A DNA stretch of 64,000 nt, taken from Allocoprococcus comes (GTDB taxonomy: Bacteria > Bacillota > Clostridia > Lachnospirales > Lachnospiraceae). The position numbers and the translations under genes are program-made. The DNA is taken from the NCBI RefSeq assembly GCF_013300725.1, contig NZ_JAAIMM010000009.1:49063-113062 (forward strand), in the 5' to 3' direction. The notes beneath the pieces were generated by a model, which was not told the DNA's origin, made no database searches, and worked only from the letters and a program-made list of their open reading frames with translations. Positions 34,879-43,040 of this stretch are shown here, piece after piece; position 1 is the stretch's first letter, and every line of letters starts with the position of its first letter.

Positions 34879-35256
34879 GTGTATAAGCGTGGGTTCATCA
34901 TATTTGGTGTGGTATCTTTAACTAGTTGCGGCCTTTCCGTTGGATTGCTGCTATTCATACTTGCAATAGGAGTGAATCTGTTGGTTCGTGTTGGGATGGT
35001 AAAAAGCAGTTACGATACCCTTCTTCAGGAAGGCGAATATACAAAAGAAGAAAAACTGTTTAAGAAAAAGACTGACACGTTTTCTGGTGTATATTGGTGC
35101 TTGACTACAGCGATTTACCTTGCATGGAGCTTCTGGACGATGAGCTGGGATATTACATGGATTGTATGGCCGGTTGCTGGTGTTTTGTTTGCAGCATTGC
35201 TCGGTGTGGTGAAAATGGTGTTAAAGAATGGCAGTGAAACTCAGCACTATATTTAA
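34879..35256 (+). pseudogene. Fragment of a membrane-bound regulator or small membrane protein
   Basis: An open frame of ~125 codons with three or four membrane helices: FIIFGVVSLTSCGLSVGLLL, YWCLTTAIYLAWSFWTM and WIVWPVAGVLFAALLGVV. No ribosome site precedes its GTG. The layout looks like the membrane half of XRE-type regulators that carry C-terminal helices, with the DNA-binding half missing. A hairpin with GGACAGCA/TGCTGTCC arms (about 34832-34857) lies between it and the minus-strand module. Family assignment is tentative. Confidence 0.45.
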
Positions 35257-35370
35257 GATGGAGTTAAGTTTATTTTCCGCATATTATACTCATCCAGAAA
35301 TTCAAGTTTGTTAAATTGGAAAATTAGAATTTATCAAGCTGTTAATTTTGAAAATTTCTTTGAAAAACTA

Positions 35371-35401
35371 TTGACTCCTACGCAACGTAATAGTTTACGA
35401 T
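35371..35401 (+). promoter_or_regulatory. MerR-type promoter with 19 bp spacer
   Basis: TTGACT (35371-35376) and TACGAT (35396-35401) are separated by 19 bases, the long spacer typical of MerR-activated promoters. The spacer holds an imperfect dyad ACT..ACG-CAA-CGT..AGT, the likely operator. It lies just before the MerR gene, implying autoregulation. Confidence 0.7.
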
Positions 35402-35427
35402 ATGTTTATCGAGAGGAGGAAATGACA

Positions 35428-36162
35428 ATGATGACAGTGAATGAGGTAAGTAAATTAACAGGAGTGAGTATACGCACTCTGCAGTATTATGATACCATTG
35501 GTCTCTTAAAACCTATTGAATATACAGAGTCAGGTTATAGGTTGTATGACGATACATCCTTGGAAAGGCTGCAACAAATTTTACTGTTTAAAGAATTGGA
35601 ATTTCCGCTTAAGGAGATTAAAAAGATAATTGATGCCCCTAACTTTGACAGGAACAAAGCATTAGAGCAGCAGATTGAATTGCTAACTATGAAAAAAGAG
35701 CATCTTGAAAATCTTATTAGTTTCGCTCGAGGAATAAAAGGAATAGGAGTGAAATATATGGATTTTAAAGTATTTGATACAACAAAGATTGATGAGTATT
35801 CTAAACGAGCAAAAGAACAATGGGGACAAACCTCTGAGTATAAGGAGTTTGAAGAGAAAACAAAGAACTGGACGAAAGACGATGAAGCTACTGTTGCAAA
35901 TGAGTTTATGCAATTATTTGTTGAATTCGGACAAATGAAAGAAATGGACCCAGAAGATGAACAGGTGCAGTTGCAGGTAAGGAAACTTCAGGATTACATT
36001 ACAGATCATTTTTATACATGTTCTGATAAGATTTTATGCGGTCTTGGAAGAATGTATGCCGGTGGAGGAGAACTTACGGAAAATATTGATGATGTTGGAG
36101 GAGTTGGCACAGCAGAGTTTGCAAGTAAAGCTATTGATATATTTTATATGAGCAGAATGTAA
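35428..36162 (+). CDS. MerR regulator with TipAS drug-binding domain
   Basis: 244 residues from ATG 35428 (in-frame ATGs at 35422 and 35431 are less well spaced from AGGAGG at 35414). The MerR winged helix is at ~1-70 (NEVSKLTGVSIRTLQYYDTI, YRLYDDTSLERLQQILLFKE), then a dimer helix. The C-terminal TipAS domain (~120-244) has WGQTSEYKEFEEKTKNW, FYTCSDKILCGLGRMY and a final helix. TipA-type regulators bind thiopeptide or other cyclic peptide antibiotics and activate their own promoter. Confidence 0.88.
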   Translation: MMTVNEVSKLTGVSIRTLQYYDTIGLLKPIEYTESGYRLYDDTSLERLQQILLFKELEFPLKEIKKIIDAPNFDRNKALEQQIELLTMKKEHLENLISFARGIKGIGVKYMDFKVFDTTKIDEYSKRAKEQWGQTSEYKEFEEKTKNWTKDDEATVANEFMQLFVEFGQMKEMDPEDEQVQLQVRKLQDYITDHFYTCSDKILCGLGRMYAGGGELTENIDDVGGVGTAEFASKAIDIFYMSRM

Positions 36163-36459
36163 ATTCCAGTTGATATTTCACATATTTTAGGAAATTTAAT
36201 AACTGTTATATTTGATTATCAAATTCTTCGCAAACCCTTGAAAATACTAAGTTTGTAGCAAGTGAACTTTCCCTTACTCTTTCCCTTGTGTTACATTCTC
36301 CCATTGGTTTTTATGAACCTTAATATGGGAAAAATTAAGGGAAAGAAAATTTCATAACACAATATAACATATAACAATAACGACATGGTGAACTGATTGA
36401 AATGTTTTCGATATTTAACTTTATAACTGATTATCAAAAGAAAATGGAGATAAGATACG
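36163..36459. other. Intergenic region with the left end of the tyrosine-integrase element
   Basis: No gene is seen. It holds the TTTCCCTTGTG repeat (36280-36290) and CTTTCCCTTA (36268-36277), with its inverted partner TAAGGGAAAG near 36336-36345. These are likely recombination arm and core sites. Confidence 0.6.
36280..36290 (+). repeat. Candidate attL core of the 11.4 kb element
   Basis: TTTCCCTTGTG, identical to 47691-47701. Flanking arms CTTTCCCTTA and TAAGGGAAAG are present on either side. Confidence 0.6.
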
Positions 36460-36699
36460 ATGAGAACAATTTATGCAGAATACAACATAAACCACGATAG
36501 TATTGATGTTTACACAAGTGCCGGATATATGCTTCGCATTGATTGCTGGGAAGCTGAAAAAAATTTAAAAACCACATATGGATCAGAATGTGCGCTTACT
36601 TCATTGGCTGTGGATGAGCCTTTGGAATATGCAAGATTATATCTTGATGGCAATTTACAGATGTGGGTGGATGCAGAAGATTCATTAGAACTTTATTAA
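36460..36699 (+). CDS. Small DUF6061-like protein
   Basis: A 79-residue acidic protein starting MRTIYAEYNINHDSIDVYTS, with YMLRIDCWEAEKNLKTT and ARLYLDGNLQMW later. It resembles the DUF6061 small proteins found on Clostridia mobile elements; the match is by memory of the N-terminus, and function is unknown. It is the first gene inside the tyrosine-integrase element. Confidence 0.6.
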   Translation: MRTIYAEYNINHDSIDVYTSAGYMLRIDCWEAEKNLKTTYGSECALTSLAVDEPLEYARLYLDGNLQMWVDAEDSLELY

Positions 36700-36923
36700 G
36701 CAAGAAGTGAAATATTGTTGTAGATCTATCTCATTTCTTGAGGGTTCTTAAGATGCAAGATGATTGCTAATACGCATTTTACAATAGAGTTTAATTTTTA
36801 AAACTGTATGGTGGAAAGCAAGTCTGAAATGGCTTGCTTTTTGCTTTACAACGAGGGTGGTTACTGTATAATGAAATATGAAGTAAAAAGCAGTAATTTG
36901 ATATGAAGCAATAAAGGAAATAC

Positions 36924-37601
36924 ATGATGGAAAAATATAAAATTCTAATAGTTGAAGATGATGTTGATTTGAGAGAGGGACTTTCCTTCTCCTTTTCTGG
37001 TGATGGATATGATGTGACAGAGACAGGGACAAAAAAGGATGGTTTACAAGAAATCGCAAACGGTGGTTATGATATTGTATTTTTGGATTGTAACCTGCCG
37101 GACGGAACGGGCTTTGAACTCTGTAAAGAAGTTCGTAGCTACAGCAATATCCCAATCATTATGCTGACTGCTCGTGATACAGAAATGGATGAGATAAAGG
37201 CTTTAGAATTAGGGGTAAATGATTACTTGTCAAAACCATTTTCTCTGGGTGTATTAAAAGCAAGAATGAAGCGGATACTTCAAGAAAAATCTGAAAGTAC
37301 AAAGATTGTTACAGGTTCATTAAGCATAGACCAGAGTACTTGTAAAGTATATAAAAGAGGTTCAGAAATCTCTCTTAGCAAATTGGAATACCGTCTGTTG
37401 GTGTATTTGATTGAAAATAAGAATCATATCCTTTCTAAGGAGCAGATTTTAGAGAAGATATGGGATAGTGATGGAAAATATGTAGATAACAATACGGTGT
37501 CTGTGAATATCAGCAGGCTTCGTACAAAGATAGAGGATGATGTATCGAAACCAAAATGGATTCAAACAGTTCATGGAATCGGATATATCTGGAAGGAATA
37601 A
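36924..37601 (+). CDS. OmpR-family response regulator
   Basis: A 225-residue regulator. The receiver domain has phospho-Asp in IVFLDCNLPDG (~55) and Lys in YLSKPFS, and the winged helix includes LSKLEYRLLVYLIENKNHIL and SRLRTKIEDD. The start at 36924 (or 36927) follows AAAGGAAA. It is followed four bases later by its kinase and then by an ABC exporter, which it probably activates through TTGTAA/TTGCAA repeats at 38520-38536. Confidence 0.92.
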   Translation: MMEKYKILIVEDDVDLREGLSFSFSGDGYDVTETGTKKDGLQEIANGGYDIVFLDCNLPDGTGFELCKEVRSYSNIPIIMLTARDTEMDEIKALELGVNDYLSKPFSLGVLKARMKRILQEKSESTKIVTGSLSIDQSTCKVYKRGSEISLSKLEYRLLVYLIENKNHILSKEQILEKIWDSDGKYVDNNTVSVNISRLRTKIEDDVSKPKWIQTVHGIGYIWKE

Positions 37602-37605
37602 AGAG

Positions 37606-38511
37606 ATGTGGATTACGATACTTTTAGCAGTGCTTTTGTGTTTGTCGATTGGATATAGCATATATCAAAAAAGAAAAACATATCGCCTGATTGACCGTTT
37701 GCTGGACAGTGTGTTAAATCGGGAAATGATTGCAGCTTCTGATGTGGAAGAAGGAGAATATTCTGCCCTTGTCAGTAAAATCAAGCAGATACAGGAAGTG
37801 CTTGATAATCACGTGAATAGTGCCGAACAAGAAAAAGAGCAGGTGAAAAGTCTGGTATCTAATATGTCTCATCAATTAAAAACGCCCTTAGCGAATATTT
37901 CTCTCTATGCAGAAATCTTAAGTAAAGAGGAAATTACATCAGAACGGAAAACATTGTTTTCTGAAAAAATGCAACGACAGATTGACAAGCTGAGTTGGAT
38001 TGTGGAGTCTTTATCGAAGATGGTAAAATTGGAGCAAAATATTGATGGCTTTGAAGGAAAAGCAATAGGGATCAAGCAGACGATTTTAGACGCAGTAGAT
38101 ACGCTTTATGAGAAACTGGAAAAAAAGGAAATCAACTTTACATTGGAACCATTTGAGGACAGATTACTGTATCATAATCGAAAATGGACAGCAGAAGTAT
38201 TTGTAAATTTGTTGGAAAATGCTGTTAAGTACACCGATAGAGGAGGAACTATTTCCATTTGTGTAAAAAGTTATGATTTATACACAGAGATTCAGATTGC
38301 AGATAATGGGCGTGGTATCCGGCAGGAGGAAATGACCGATATATTCAAACGATTTTATAGAAGCCCAGAAGTTGAGAATATGGAAGGTTCTGGGATTGGT
38401 TTGTATCTTTCTAATCTGATTTTGGAAAAAGAAAAAGGATATATGACGGTAGATTCCGAGTATGGAAAGGGAAGCTGTTTTTCTGTGTTCTTACAAAACT
38501 GTAAGAACTAA
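37606..38511 (+). CDS. Sensor histidine kinase
   Basis: 301 residues from ATG 37606 behind GGAAGGAA. A single N-terminal helix (WITILLAVLLCLSIGYSIY) and no external domain make it an intramembrane-type sensor. HisKA box SNMSHQLKTPLANISLYAEI, N box LLENAVKYTD, G1 ADNGRGI and G2 GSGIGLYLSNLI are intact. Such kinases often take their signal from a partner ABC exporter, here encoded just downstream. Confidence 0.9.
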   Translation: MWITILLAVLLCLSIGYSIYQKRKTYRLIDRLLDSVLNREMIAASDVEEGEYSALVSKIKQIQEVLDNHVNSAEQEKEQVKSLVSNMSHQLKTPLANISLYAEILSKEEITSERKTLFSEKMQRQIDKLSWIVESLSKMVKLEQNIDGFEGKAIGIKQTILDAVDTLYEKLEKKEINFTLEPFEDRLLYHNRKWTAEVFVNLLENAVKYTDRGGTISICVKSYDLYTEIQIADNGRGIRQEEMTDIFKRFYRSPEVENMEGSGIGLYLSNLILEKEKGYMTVDSEYGKGSCFSVFLQNCKN

Positions 38512-38519
38512 TCATCCGT

Positions 38520-38553
38520 TTGTAAAGAAATTGCAAGATACGGCAGTTATACT
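38520..38553 (+). promoter_or_regulatory. Promoter of the second ABC exporter with regulator direct repeats
   Basis: TTGTAA (38520-38525) and TTGCAA (38531-38536) are spaced 11 bases apart, one DNA turn, as for OmpR-type dimers. A -10 TATACT lies at 38548-38553, and the -35 region is otherwise weak. This suggests activation by the adjacent response regulator. Confidence 0.6.
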
Positions 38554-38584
38554 GGATGTATCAAGAAAAGAGGAGTGATGACGG

Positions 38585-39295
38585 ATGAGTATTTTAGAAT
38601 TACGAAATGTTGAGAAAATATATGGAGAAAAAGATAATCAGGTAAAGGCACTACGGAATATCAATCTAAAAGTAGAAGAAGGCGAGTTTGTTGCCATTGT
38701 AGGCACATCTGGTTCAGGCAAATCTACTTGTCTTAATTTAATCGGTGGTCTGGATAATCCGACAAGTGGACAGATTTTTATAAAGAATAAAGAGATTGGT
38801 TCTCTTTCAAGAAAAGAACTGACGATTTTCCGTAGAAGAAATATAGGGTTTGTATTCCAGAATTATAGTTTAATGCCTGTGTTGAATGTGTATGATAACG
38901 TGGCATTGCCGGTTACATTTGACTGTGGAAAACATATTAACCGCAAATATATCGAAGAATTGTTGCGGGAACTGGGCATTTGGGAGAAACGCAAGAAATA
39001 TCCAAACGAATTATCCGGCGGTCAGCAGCAAAGAGTTGCAATCGCCAGAGCTTTGGCAAATAAACCGAGTATCCTGCTTTGCGATGAACCGACAGGTAAT
39101 TTGGACTCAGCCACAACCATTGAGGTTATGGGGTTATTAAAAACGAGTTGTCGTAAGTACAATCAGACGATTCTCATGGTAACGCATAATGAAGCCATTG
39201 CACAGACTTGCGACAGAGTAATTCATATTGAAGATGGTCAGATTGTTACAGGAAAGAGAAGATTTCCGGCAAAAGGCGGTGATGTCGTATGTTAA
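38585..39295 (+). CDS. ABC exporter ATPase (MacB type)
   Basis: A 236-residue ATPase: Walker [31 protein letters not shown] with the Q-loop, signature [15 protein letters not shown], Walker [13 protein letters not shown] and switch His VTHNEA. It is closely similar in plan to the ATPase at 32175-32840 but differs clearly in sequence. It overlaps the permease gene by seven bases. It powers the large FtsX permease. Confidence 0.92.
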   Translation: MSILELRNVEKIYGEKDNQVKALRNINLKVEEGEFVAIVGTSGSGKSTCLNLIGGLDNPTSGQIFIKNKEIGSLSRKELTIFRRRNIGFVFQNYSLMPVLNVYDNVALPVTFDCGKHINRKYIEELLRELGIWEKRKKYPNELSGGQQQRVAIARALANKPSILLCDEPTGNLDSATTIEVMGLLKTSCRKYNQTILMVTHNEAIAQTCDRVIHIEDGQIVTGKRRFPAKGGDVVC

Positions 39296-41949
39296 AGCTG
39301 GCATGGAAATATATGCGGTATTACAAGAGCCAGACATTTGCAATTTTTGCAAGTATTTTATTAACAGCATCATTGCTTTCCGGGATTTCTTCTTTGATTT
39401 ACAGCAGTCAGAAAAGTGATCTGGCGAACAGCAAAACTATTTACGGAGACTGGCATTATTATATTGAAACGGATAAGGAACTTTTTAATTCTGTAGAAAG
39501 CGGTGAGAAAGGAAAAGGATATACGCTGGAACAGTGTGGAAAAATGGAAATCCGTGACGTTGTGGCAGAAGAATTTATGATCTGTTTTATCCATGCCGAT
39601 GAAACTTATCGTCAAATGGCACACAGAGACTTGTTGGAAGGAACATTCCCTGAGAAAGAAAATGAAATTGCAGCGGATGGATTTGTGCTTAGTAATCTTG
39701 GATTTTCAGGGAATTTAGGAGATTCCCTTCGCATTGGTGAAAAAGAGTATATTGTTACTGGTGTTCTGAAAAGCGAATGGGCGGCAAGTTCCAGTGAAAT
39801 GGAAGTTTTTGTAAGTGATTCTTTTAAAGGTCGAGGAAGCCAGACGTTTTTATATCTCAGTTTTAATGAAGATGAGAAGTTATATAAACAGTTGGATGCT
39901 TTTTTACAGGAACATAAATTATCTTCTGAATCGGTAGCAGAAAATGATGAAGTAATACAGTATCTTGGCGGAGAAGCACCAAGCAGCATTTCTGAAATCG
40001 TGAAATTTGGTCTGTTTGAAGAAGAAGGAAACTTCACTTATATCGTTTTGAAATTGCAGAGCGACTACAATCTGGCTTACAACGGAATGATTTTCCTGTT
40101 ATGTCTGTTCAGTCTTTTCGTAGTTTACAGCGTATTCAGTATTTCTGTATCGAAGAGAACTTCTGAGTACGGAATATTACAGACATTAGGTATCAGTGAA
40201 GCGCAGATTGGTGGCACCTTACTTTTGGAACTTTGGACGTTATTTTTCATTGGATATCCGTTAGGATGTCTTTTAGGAAATGGTGTTTTAAGCCTTATGT
40301 ATCAGAAATTTAGCGGTGTATTTGGTGGAAAAGGAATCAGTGGAGCAGGGAATGGTCTTTCTGTTGCGGACCATACGTTAGCAGAAGGAGAAAATACAGT
40401 AGAGTTTTTTGTTTCAAAGGAAGCTGTTGTGTTTGGTTTTGTATTTCTACTGATTTCGTTAGCACTCGTTGCCTTTCTCGTGGTTCGTTCCATGCGGAAA
40501 GATTCGCTGAAAACTGTGATGAGTGGAGATACTTCTTTTGTAAAAAGAAGAAAAATATACGCTATGCGAAATGTTAATATGGCAAATGTAGTGGTGCGGA
40601 AATTCATGTTTGCCAATAAACGAAAGGTAATAGGGATTTTATTATCCTTGTCTATCGGCGGTTGCATTTTCTTATGTACCACCTATATGGTAGAAAATTT
40701 GAAGGTTCACGCAGAACTTTCGCTGATATCGGATGATGGGCTTGGTTCTGAGTACCGTATTTCTTTAAAATCTGACTCGCTGAAGGATACGATTCCGGAG
40801 GCGGTAGCAGATAAGATTAAAAACATGCCGGAAACAGAGAATGTATATGCGACAAAGTATACGATGGGGGAATTACAGATTTCCAAAAACGAATTTTTGT
40901 CAGAAGAAGAATGGAGTGACTATTTCAAATATCAAAATCAGGAGCCGTATTATATCCAGAGATATGATGGGATCTGTAAGCAGCAGGAAGATGGAAATTA
41001 TCGGATTAAATATAATGTGTACGGTTACGATGAAGCGATGATAGAACAGCTTCGGGATTTTATTCTGGAGGGAGAGATTCAGCCGGAAACAATAAAGAAT
41101 AATAATCAAGTGATTGTGACGGCGAATATGGACGGTCAGGGAAATTACTTTTTTTATGGAAAGAAGCCGGGCGATACCATTACTCTTCGAGTACCAAAGA
41201 CAGAAAACTATACAGATGAACTGTTAAAATTCCAAAGTGGCGAAGAAAACTATATTGAAAAAGAGTTTGAGATTGCGGCAATCGTAAACAGACCGTTGGC
41301 GCAGGAGAAAGATTTTCTGAATACAGAAGTCTGGAAAAATGCGCAGAGTGTGATTATGACAGGCGAACAGATGGAAGAAAACTTTGGAATTACAGATTAT
41401 AGTTTTATCAATGCATCGCCGGCTGATAGTGCGGATGCAAAGATCGTGAGCAATCAGTTATTACAAGTAATCCGAGATGTTCCCAAGGCAGTATTGCAGG
41501 ATTATACGACCGCAATTGCAACACAGAAAGGTTATCTTGGACAGCAGCAGATCTTCTTTTCCAGTATTGCAGTGATTCTGCTGATTATCAGCCTGTTCCA
41601 TATCGTAAACAGCATGAGTCATACGATTCTGACCAGAAGAAGAGAGTACGGGATTATCAGAGCAATAGGGATTACGGACGGCGGATTTTACAAGATGATT
41701 TTACAGACAGGTATTCTGTATGGATTGTTGGCGGATGTATTTATCTATCTTATTTATAACAGAGTTCTTCGCAGAGTGATGAATTATTATCTGGCTCATG
41801 TGCTGCAGTTTTTACATTATACTACTAATATTCCGAATCTGGTTCTGAATGGAATTATGGTGCTGAATGTAGTGATTGCAGTAGTGGCAGTAATGTTTCC
41901 GGCTTGGAAGATGGGAAAAGAGAATATCATAAGTGAGATTAGAAGATAG
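39289..41949 (+). CDS. ABC exporter permease, FtsX/MacB type
   Basis: An 886-residue protein. After an N-terminal helix (~15-40) comes an extracytoplasmic domain, then helix groups (~265-345 and ~375-400). A second large external domain (~460-745) and three C-terminal helices follow (VILLIISLFHIVNSMSHTIL and on). It has two FtsX-like domains, as in exporters that remove membrane-active peptides. It forms one unit with the ATPase and the upstream two-component pair. The hairpin at 42046 ends the unit. Confidence 0.88.
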   Translation: MLKLAWKYMRYYKSQTFAIFASILLTASLLSGISSLIYSSQKSDLANSKTIYGDWHYYIETDKELFNSVESGEKGKGYTLEQCGKMEIRDVVAEEFMICFIHADETYRQMAHRDLLEGTFPEKENEIAADGFVLSNLGFSGNLGDSLRIGEKEYIVTGVLKSEWAASSSEMEVFVSDSFKGRGSQTFLYLSFNEDEKLYKQLDAFLQEHKLSSESVAENDEVIQYLGGEAPSSISEIVKFGLFEEEGNFTYIVLKLQSDYNLAYNGMIFLLCLFSLFVVYSVFSISVSKRTSEYGILQTLGISEAQIGGTLLLELWTLFFIGYPLGCLLGNGVLSLMYQKFSGVFGGKGISGAGNGLSVADHTLAEGENTVEFFVSKEAVVFGFVFLLISLALVAFLVVRSMRKDSLKTVMSGDTSFVKRRKIYAMRNVNMANVVVRKFMFANKRKVIGILLSLSIGGCIFLCTTYMVENLKVHAELSLISDDGLGSEYRISLKSDSLKDTIPEAVADKIKNMPETENVYATKYTMGELQISKNEFLSEEEWSDYFKYQNQEPYYIQRYDGICKQQEDGNYRIKYNVYGYDEAMIEQLRDFILEGEIQPETIKNNNQVIVTANMDGQGNYFFYGKKPGDTITLRVPKTENYTDELLKFQSGEENYIEKEFEIAAIVNRPLAQEKDFLNTEVWKNAQSVIMTGEQMEENFGITDYSFINASPADSADAKIVSNQLLQVIRDVPKAVLQDYTTAIATQKGYLGQQQIFFSSIAVILLIISLFHIVNSMSHTILTRRREYGIIRAIGITDGGFYKMILQTGILYGLLADVFIYLIYNRVLRRVMNYYLAHVLQFLHYTTNIPNLVLNGIMVLNVVIAVVAVMFPAWKMGKENIISEIRR

Positions 41950-42045
41950 ATTTATAATCAGGATTTTTAGAATTTCTTTAGTGGTTAGTATCATTGGATA
42001 TAGCAATAGAATTAGAGAGAATACCCAATCTTTATAAGTAACCAG

Positions 42046-42079
42046 AGGGCGACAGTAAAATACTGCCGCCCTTTCTTTT
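42046..42079 (+). terminator. Terminator after the ABC permease
   Basis: AGGGCGACAGTA pairs with TACTGCCGCCCT around AAA, with a T-rich tail. It also overlaps the end of the convergent minus-strand gene (stop at 42078), so it may serve both strands. Confidence 0.85.
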
Positions 42080-43040
42080 ATCGGTTTGTCCAGTAAAGAG
42101 TGTTCAGATAACACCGGATTCCAAGATATATTCCCTGTATAAATAATAAAAGAAACAAAAGATTTATGGGCATTACTTTTTTGATTGATTCTCCAAAATA
42201 AATGATGACAACAGCACTTGTCAGTATCATTAGTAGAGTAATAACATCCCAACAGTTTTTCTTATATAATTCTATAATCTTTATTTCTATCAGTATCGCA
42301 AGTATCCCTGTTCCTGCTACGTATATTCCAACAACTAATATCAGCAATAACCAATATATGATTCCGGCTATAAACGCATTGGGAATTTTTGTACTGATCT
42401 GTGCCACAGATTGCCCAGCATCAATCGTCCATCCGATAAAAGTTTGTATGAATGACGCTGCATCATGGAAGAATGATTTACAATCGGAAAGGAGCACATC
42501 TGACTGTACTGCCTGAAAAAGAGTGGTTGTCAGCGAATACCATGCAAGAAGGAACAAGGTTGTTTGGAACATTACCGTTTTTGCTTTATATTGTCCTGCA
42601 AGTCGCTCTTTTTGTGTTTCGTATTTTGCTTTTGCATTCTGATAGTCTGTCCGGTCACAGGCTTCACATTTTTCATAGAGTACCGGCTTTTCTACCGGTA
42701 TCTCTACGATTTTCTGATGTGTCCGGGCATAATCCCGTTGTTGTGTTAAGCATCGTATTTTATCTTGACATTCCCCGATCATGACGTTTGCGCTTCGCAG
42801 CTTCTCTTTCTCGATCTGCAATGCTCTGTCTGCCAGCTTCAAGTCGTTCTTTAATGCTTGAATATTCCCGGCTTTGTTCTCTTTGTTTAATTTCTCGTTC
42901 AAGGTCAGAGATTCGCTGAGCTGCGTCTTCAGTTCCTCGATAAGCTGGTCTTTCTGTTCCAGTTCTTCTTGTATCTCCTCGGTCAAGAGCAGAAGTTCTT
43001 CCAACTGTTCGGCGTTCTTTGATTCTCTGGATTCGTTCAT
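42078..43040 (-). CDS. DUF6040-like coiled-coil membrane protein
   Basis: A 320-residue protein. Its first ~120 residues are coiled coil (ELLLLTEEIQEELEQKDQLI), followed by a short Cys motif CEACDRTD and four or five membrane helices (FQTTLFLLAWYSLTTTLFQ, and onward). The plan fits DUF6040 proteins that accompany MobA/MobL relaxases on Clostridia elements; function unknown. Its first 281 bases (42760-43040) overlap the 3' end of the relaxase gene in another frame. Confidence 0.7.
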   Translation of the reverse strand: MNESRESKNAEQLEELLLLTEEIQEELEQKDQLIEELKTQLSESLTLNEKLNKENKAGNIQALKNDLKLADRALQIEKEKLRSANVMIGECQDKIRCLTQQRDYARTHQKIVEIPVEKPVLYEKCEACDRTDYQNAKAKYETQKERLAGQYKAKTVMFQTTLFLLAWYSLTTTLFQAVQSDVLLSDCKSFFHDAASFIQTFIGWTIDAGQSVAQISTKIPNAFIAGIIYWLLLILVVGIYVAGTGILAILIEIKIIELYKKNCWDVITLLMILTSAVVIIYFGESIKKVMPINLLFLLLFIQGIYLGIRCYLNTLYWTNR

